DNA from: Pelagophyceae sp. CCMP2097
Lineage: Eukaryota > Sar > Pelagophyceae
DNA: 10,126 nucleotides
Assembly: GCA_026770575.1 (NCBI GenBank)
Contig: MU657486.1
Location: 8,014-18,139, forward strand
Direction of reading: 5' to 3'
Positions 6,969-10,126 of this stretch are shown here, in pieces. Positions within the stretch are counted from its first letter, which is position 1, and each line of letters opens with the position of its first letter. Below the pieces are notes generated by a model, which saw only the letters and a program-made list of their open reading frames with translations, ran no database searches and was not told the DNA's origin. A program made the translations under genes and the position numbers.

Positions 6969-7393
6969 TCATATAATCTGACAATCGTGGTCAGGTATTT
7001 TATTGGTAAAAGAATTTAGTTTAAACCGAATAATTCTTGGTAATTCACTAATAACATACGTAGGCGAATTTCCATTATAACAACTTAATTTATCAATCTG
7101 AATTAACTGAGTCAGGATTATATCTCGTGTTCCACTCAATGATTTAAAATTTTGACAATTTAAAGAATCGCAAGATAAGGTGTTATAAACTTCACCAGAA
7201 ACAATTGGTCCAGTGGTATTTTGAATGTATTGGATGTTCATAGAATGCAATTTAATTGTTATTTTTGTATTTTTGGAGTTCGTCTCAGGGATTGAAAACA
7301 ATCAGTTGATAAATTAAATTCGAATATATTTGTTGAAGGAGACCCTCCCCCAGAGCGCAAGTCAAAACTTATGAAGTCTGTTTTTTTCTCCAT
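6969..7393 (-). pseudogene. Beta-rich protein, minor capsid candidate, frame-broken
   Basis: I do not recognise this protein firmly. The likely start is ATG 7393 (MEKKTDFISFDLRSGGG). One base missing at the four-base T run on the coding strand (7295-7298) moves coding to the frame of SIPETNSKN. The rest alternates short hydrophobic strands with polar loops (TKITIKLHSMNIQYIQ, GPIVSGEVY, IRFKLNSF), suggesting a jelly-roll or other all-beta fold of about 141 residues. It ends at TGA, unlike most neighbours, which use TAA. Lying between the capsid and the penton-like gene, it is probably a virion protein. A minor capsid role is inferred from context and predicted beta content only. Confidence 0.5.
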
Positions 7394-7428
7394 ATATCCT
7401 AACCATATTTATTATTTTTAATATCTTT

Positions 7429-7717
7429 TTAAGTATCAATTACAGTTTTTTCCAAACTTTCAATAGCCCTGTTATATTTTCCTTTTTTATAGGCGCGACA
7501 AGAATCACTCAATCCCTGTGCGGTATTGCTGGACGCTCTGAGTGCACAACTGGCGGCGGCAAGGGGTGCAGATAACTCAGGCTGGCCTACTAATAGCAAT
7601 AGAGACGATGCCGTTCCCCCGATTTTTGAGGCTTTATTTAAATAATTGCTGGTATTTTCTAAAATGCTCGGGAGTTTGTTCGCTATTAGATTTTTTACCA
7701 ATCGATTTAAATCCCAT
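7429..7717 (-). pseudogene. Small Ala-rich hydrophobic protein, frame-broken near its start
   Basis: The body reads NKLPSILENTSNYLNKASKI, then a Gly/Ser/Leu segment (GGTASSLLLLVG) and an Ala-rich stretch (APLAAASCALRASS), ending in a basic helix (RAYKKGKYNRAIESLEK). A hydrophobic Gly/Ala-rich core with basic flanks resembles the small membrane-active or core proteins of this kind of virus, which is inference. The only nearby ATG (7717, MGFKSIGKK) is in another frame and is linked to the body at a run of six A on the coding strand (7691-7696), where removing one A restores continuity. Otherwise translation would have to begin at TTG 7701. Expected length is about 95 residues. Confidence 0.5.
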
Positions 7718-7882
7718 ATTTTTACAAATAAAAATTATTGATTTTGTTTTTAATATTTCGTTTCGTAAAAACATTTTTTTAAAATCAATGTCAGTAAAAA
7801 TGTAGTTAATAGAATGTGTTCATTTAAAAAGATAAAATCAAAGTTGTTGGAGTTCTTTGGCAATAAATAAAATACTGACATT

Positions 7883-8705
7883 TTAATTCGCTACAACTTG
7901 CATATAAGTAATTTGTTTATTAACAATCGATTGATTTAAAGGTTCATTCGTATCGGTTTCAATTGGTGTTAAGACTAATTCAATAGTCATACTCCATTTG
8001 TTTTTCATTAAAATGTCTTTGTTTGCATCATTTTAAAGCCTTAGCTTAGCGTAAACGAATTTAAAATTTTCTCGTTAATAAAAGATTTTCGATTATTTTC
8101 GTTTTGATAAATTACATAAAACCCGAATTCAGATTTTATTGGCATTTTACCAATTTTCGAGATGTTTATATTATCAGAGTCTGGATTTATATTATTTGTT
8201 TTAAGTTCTAAAAACATGACATTAATATATTTAATATTTTGGTATATATCAATTGGTTGACTCGATATTAAATTATCATCATTGATTGTTTTTGCAAGTT
8301 TTAAAAATCAATAAAAAAATCTCCCATTAATTTAACTGGAATATCTGACTCTATTTTAAATTTCAAACTATTTCTGTTAAAACTCAAAATTATATTTATC
8401 TCCTTGAACAACTTAAATTTCTTATTCACATAGTCAACTATATCACGCACTGTGTAAAATCCTTCGTCAAATATGACATCCCGAGTGACTTCCGTACCAC
8501 CGAATAGACTAAATTTTATTCGATTATTTACATAATTTGTTTCAATATTATAAATGGAGTTTAATGTGGAAAAATCGGTTATTGCCATCGAACAAGAATA
8601 ATTTTTCAAATTTATCGTTTCACTTAAATCGTAAAAATATGTTCCGTTTAGTTCATCAAAGATTGAATTACTATTGTTTAAATTGATATTTACAATTGTA
8701 GTCAT
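7883..8705 (-). pseudogene. Penton-like or minor capsid protein, frame-broken
   Basis: The start is ATG 8705 (MTTIVNINLNN), just after a TATA-rich stretch. The N-terminal two thirds (8705-8308) are beta-rich: YSCSMAITDFSTLNSIYNIE, FSLFGGTEVTRDVIFDEGFY, then TVRDIVDYVNKKF and LKFKIESDIPVKLMGDF. This order (paired strands, an acidic EGFYTVRDI-VDYVN element, then a core strand) resembles single-jelly-roll penton or vertex proteins of polinton-like elements. The next segment (about 8302-8044) holds SKIGKMPIKSEFGFYVIYQN. The last (about 8030-7883) holds KWSMTIELVLTPIE and ITYMQVVAN. One base is missing at the T run 8303-8307 (A on plus) and one at 8031-8034, and TAA at 8041-8043 is in frame. About 274 residues in all. 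That it is a virion protein is fairly safe; the penton role is inference. Confidence 0.55.
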
Positions 8706-8894
8706 ATAATAAATATATATAAAATATAAAAAATTAACTGTTTGATTCGATTGGTATTTAAAATAGTTTGATGGGTTCGCACGATTCATCATGACTTGTT
8801 TTAATGGTTTAAAATCACTAGTTCTATATTCACGTTTTGTATATTGTAGAGCCGCTTTCAAGTATGCTTTTTTTCTGCCTTTTTTTGAATTGAT
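8706..8894 (-). other. Possible small basic ORF upstream of the penton-like gene
   Basis: The penton-like frame stays open upstream of its ATG and reads SKKGRKKAYLKAALQYTKRE and then RTSDFKPLKQVMMNRANPSN, which looks more like protein than spacer. It then runs through a TATA-rich stretch (FLYFIYIYY) that does not. An ATG at 8909 is in frame but is followed by TAG (8903-8901). It may be a small broken basic gene or chance. Confidence 0.3.
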
Positions 8895-8954
8895 TAATAA
8901 CTAATCCATAATTTTAATAATATTATATTATATTTTTATTTTTTAAATACTAAT

Positions 8955-9152
8955 ATGGAATCTGTCTTTTTAAATAATAACAACCAGCCTCATATCTACA
9001 TAATCATTATATCTCTATTTATTGGATGCTATTGGAAAACAGTTAAATTATTTGTTATTTCGAGAATTTTGCATTTTGAAATTGGCTGTTTAAAAGTTGA
9101 TAATAATCCTATTATTGACACCGAAACCGTTTTGGAAACACATAACAATTAA
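8955..9152 (+). CDS. Small single-pass membrane protein, unknown function
   Basis: An intact frame of 65 residues starting MESVFLNNNNQPH. It is followed by a strongly hydrophobic stretch (IYIIIISLFIGCYW), a short basic turn (KTVK) and a second hydrophobic stretch (LFVISRIL), then a polar C-terminal tail (DTETVLETHNN). It would insert once or twice in a membrane. It is the only plus-strand gene among the virion genes. Its TAA overlaps the stop of the convergent fibre gene by a couple of bases (9149-9152), an arrangement typical of compact viral genomes. An AT-rich tract (about 8910-8950) precedes the ATG. No family is recognised, and an AT-rich chance ORF cannot be excluded. Confidence 0.45.
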   Translation: MESVFLNNNNQPHIYIIIISLFIGCYWKTVKLFVISRILHFEIGCLKVDNNPIIDTETVLETHNN

Positions 9153-10126
9153 ACCAATTCATACACATTAACACAAAACTTTGCATCTGCAATACTATTG
9201 TTCGTATCACGAGTGATGACTCTGAACCCCTTGGCTCCCACAATACCGCTTTGTAACCCATTACTTGAAAATTGGTTGTTTACCCCATACTGGTCGATTT
9301 GAGTAAATCCTGCTGATACGTTTTCCATAAGATTTGCATTTATTATCATATTGCCTGTCACCCCTGGTGTTGAAAATGTAATGATATACACTCCACGTGT
9401 GTCGTTTGGGCTCCGTTTGGCAGTACAATTACTCCCATATAAAAATCGCCATTACGAGAGACCGTCGCACAACATTTAAATTGAACGTTGGAATTTGATT
9501 TTGAAATGTATGCCGTAGGAACTCCGTTCGCATCGTTGGCGCTTATCATAGTAAAATCGGCAACTGCAAAATTGATATTAAAATCAGGTACGTTATACTT
9601 AGCATTTTTAAAGTGGCTCACAACATTATTAATTACCTTGGTTATGGAATAGTCGACTGCCTTGAAAGTCGTCGTTGAAGCCGCTTCTATGTCACTATCA
9701 ACAAAAACAAGGGCATTTTTCATTGTAGCGATAATTTGATTGGGAATTTCTGCTTTTTATATCTATCTGTGAAAATTGTAAATTTAGAACCGGTGGTATC
9801 GACGGATGTAGAACTGGATGAACCCGCCGCGTCTGTTATTGTCACCGGGACATTCGGCGATAGATTTGAAATAACCCCCGAAGAATCGACCGATATATTA
9901 CTTCCTCCGGTATAGAGTAACGATTTAATTGAAAATGAGGGATAAGTCCCAACAATCGATGTTCCTCCTACTCCGCTTAATGATACTATTTTATCCGGTG
10001 CTGAATTATTTATATTGCGTGTCTGTATTAAAAGCAGATATTGCGACGTTCGTTCCTGCTGTATATTGAGTGTCTGTATCTGTTGAACTTATAACATTAG
10101 AAGCAGATATTGCGACGTTCGTTCCT
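9149..10126 (-). pseudogene. Fibre-like repeat protein, C-terminal part, frame-broken and running off the window
   Basis: The gene enters from the right edge. Its first visible part (10126 to about 10011) carries a repeat with GTNVAIS and TDTDTQYTA, the kind of short beta repeat seen in trimeric tail fibres of phages and some large eukaryotic viruses. The next part (about 10011-9758) has DKIVSLSGVGGTSIVGTYPS, also fibre-like, and a Ser/Thr-rich linker. The C-terminal part (about 9754-9149) has KNALVFVDSDIEA, FKCCATVSRNGDFYMGVIVL, and MENVSAGFTQIDQYGVNNQF, and ends FCVNVYELV, probably a beta-rich head domain that binds the host surface. One base is missing at the T run 9754-9758 and one near 9391-9404; a break near 10006-10015 has the opposite sign. 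An ATG at 9723 could start a separate gene for the head. Treating it as one gene is inference; its fibre character is well supported. Confidence 0.6.
10011..10126. repeat. Repeats coding for the fibre shaft
   Basis: A 26-base word (10032-10057) recurs exactly at 10101-10126, 69 bases or 23 codons apart. A second 18-base word (10011-10028) recurs with one change at 10062-10079, only 51 bases apart. The copies therefore differ by an 18-base (six-codon) insertion or deletion, which keeps frame. The array continues beyond the window. Confidence 0.9.

Larger units (their letters stand above)
1400..10126. mobile_element. Endogenous polinton-like or virophage-like virus, degraded and partial
   Basis: The AT-rich block holds a viral set: SF3 helicase, tyrosine recombinase, A32-type packaging ATPase, major capsid, penton-like protein and fibre. 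Together these match the polinton-like viruses and virophages known to integrate in protist genomes, where tyrosine recombinases often replace the retroviral-type integrase of classical Polintons. I see no integrase of that type, no protein-primed DNA polymerase and no adenovirus-type protease here, which argues against a canonical Polinton or adintovirus, though the right part of the element is missing. The left end cuts into the helicase. Most genes carry frame breaks or stops. The exact boundary and lineage need comparison with relatives. Confidence 0.75.

Noticed and set aside
7814..7870. 18-codon plus-strand micro-ORF (MCSFKKIKSKLLEFFGNK)
   Set aside because: An amphipathic peptide is conceivable, but the length is what chance gives in AT-rich spacer.
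4150..10015. Euplotes-like +1/+2 frameshifting at AAA-TAA
   Set aside because: Breaks at about 4151, 7620 and 10010 can be read as AAA-TAA shifts, but the helicase, capsid and penton breaks have no stop at the shift site, and AAATAA is common by chance in this AT-rich DNA.

Overview
The window joins two kinds of DNA. Bases 1 to about 1075 are strongly GC-rich with GC-biased codon use, like the nuclear genome of a GC-rich protist or alga. They hold an unrecognised host gene, probably in two exons around a GC-rich intron. Bases about 1075-1400 are a G/T-rich transition with no gene and a strong hairpin. From about 1400 to the right edge the DNA is AT-rich and carries a compact set of viral genes: an SF3/D5-like helicase, a tyrosine recombinase, an A32-like packaging ATPase (C-terminal part only), a double-jelly-roll-type major capsid protein, small beta-rich, hydrophobic and basic virion-type proteins, and a repeat-bearing fibre-like protein. 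This set fits a polinton-like virus or virophage-like element (Preplasmiviricota) integrated in a unicellular eukaryote. I infer the group from gene content and motifs read by eye, not from a search.

Layout. Plus strand: host gene (103-1073), helicase missing its N-terminal half (1437-2604), tyrosine recombinase (2680-3808). Then a small acidic gene on the minus strand (3855-4088) diverges from a basic, coiled-coil gene on the plus strand (4119-4506). Next comes a minus-strand block, read right to left: fibre (from beyond 10126 to 9149), penton-like protein (8705-7883), small hydrophobic protein (7717-7429), beta-rich protein (7393-6969), major capsid (6895-5568), ATPase fragment (5345-5049), Lys-rich protein (5068-4868) and Pro-rich protein (4890-4522). 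The last three overlap by about 20 bases. A small plus-strand membrane-protein gene (8955-9152) lies between penton and fibre. Replication and integration genes sit on the left and virion genes on the right.

State of the element. Almost every long gene is broken. I count 14 frame breaks, 12 in the same direction (one base missing), nearly all at A/T runs, plus five in-frame TAA codons. The helicase and ATPase also lack whole domains. Either this is a decaying endogenous virus, or a real relic whose breaks are partly inflated by homopolymer errors in a long-read assembly. The element continues past the right edge and no terminal repeat pair can be seen.
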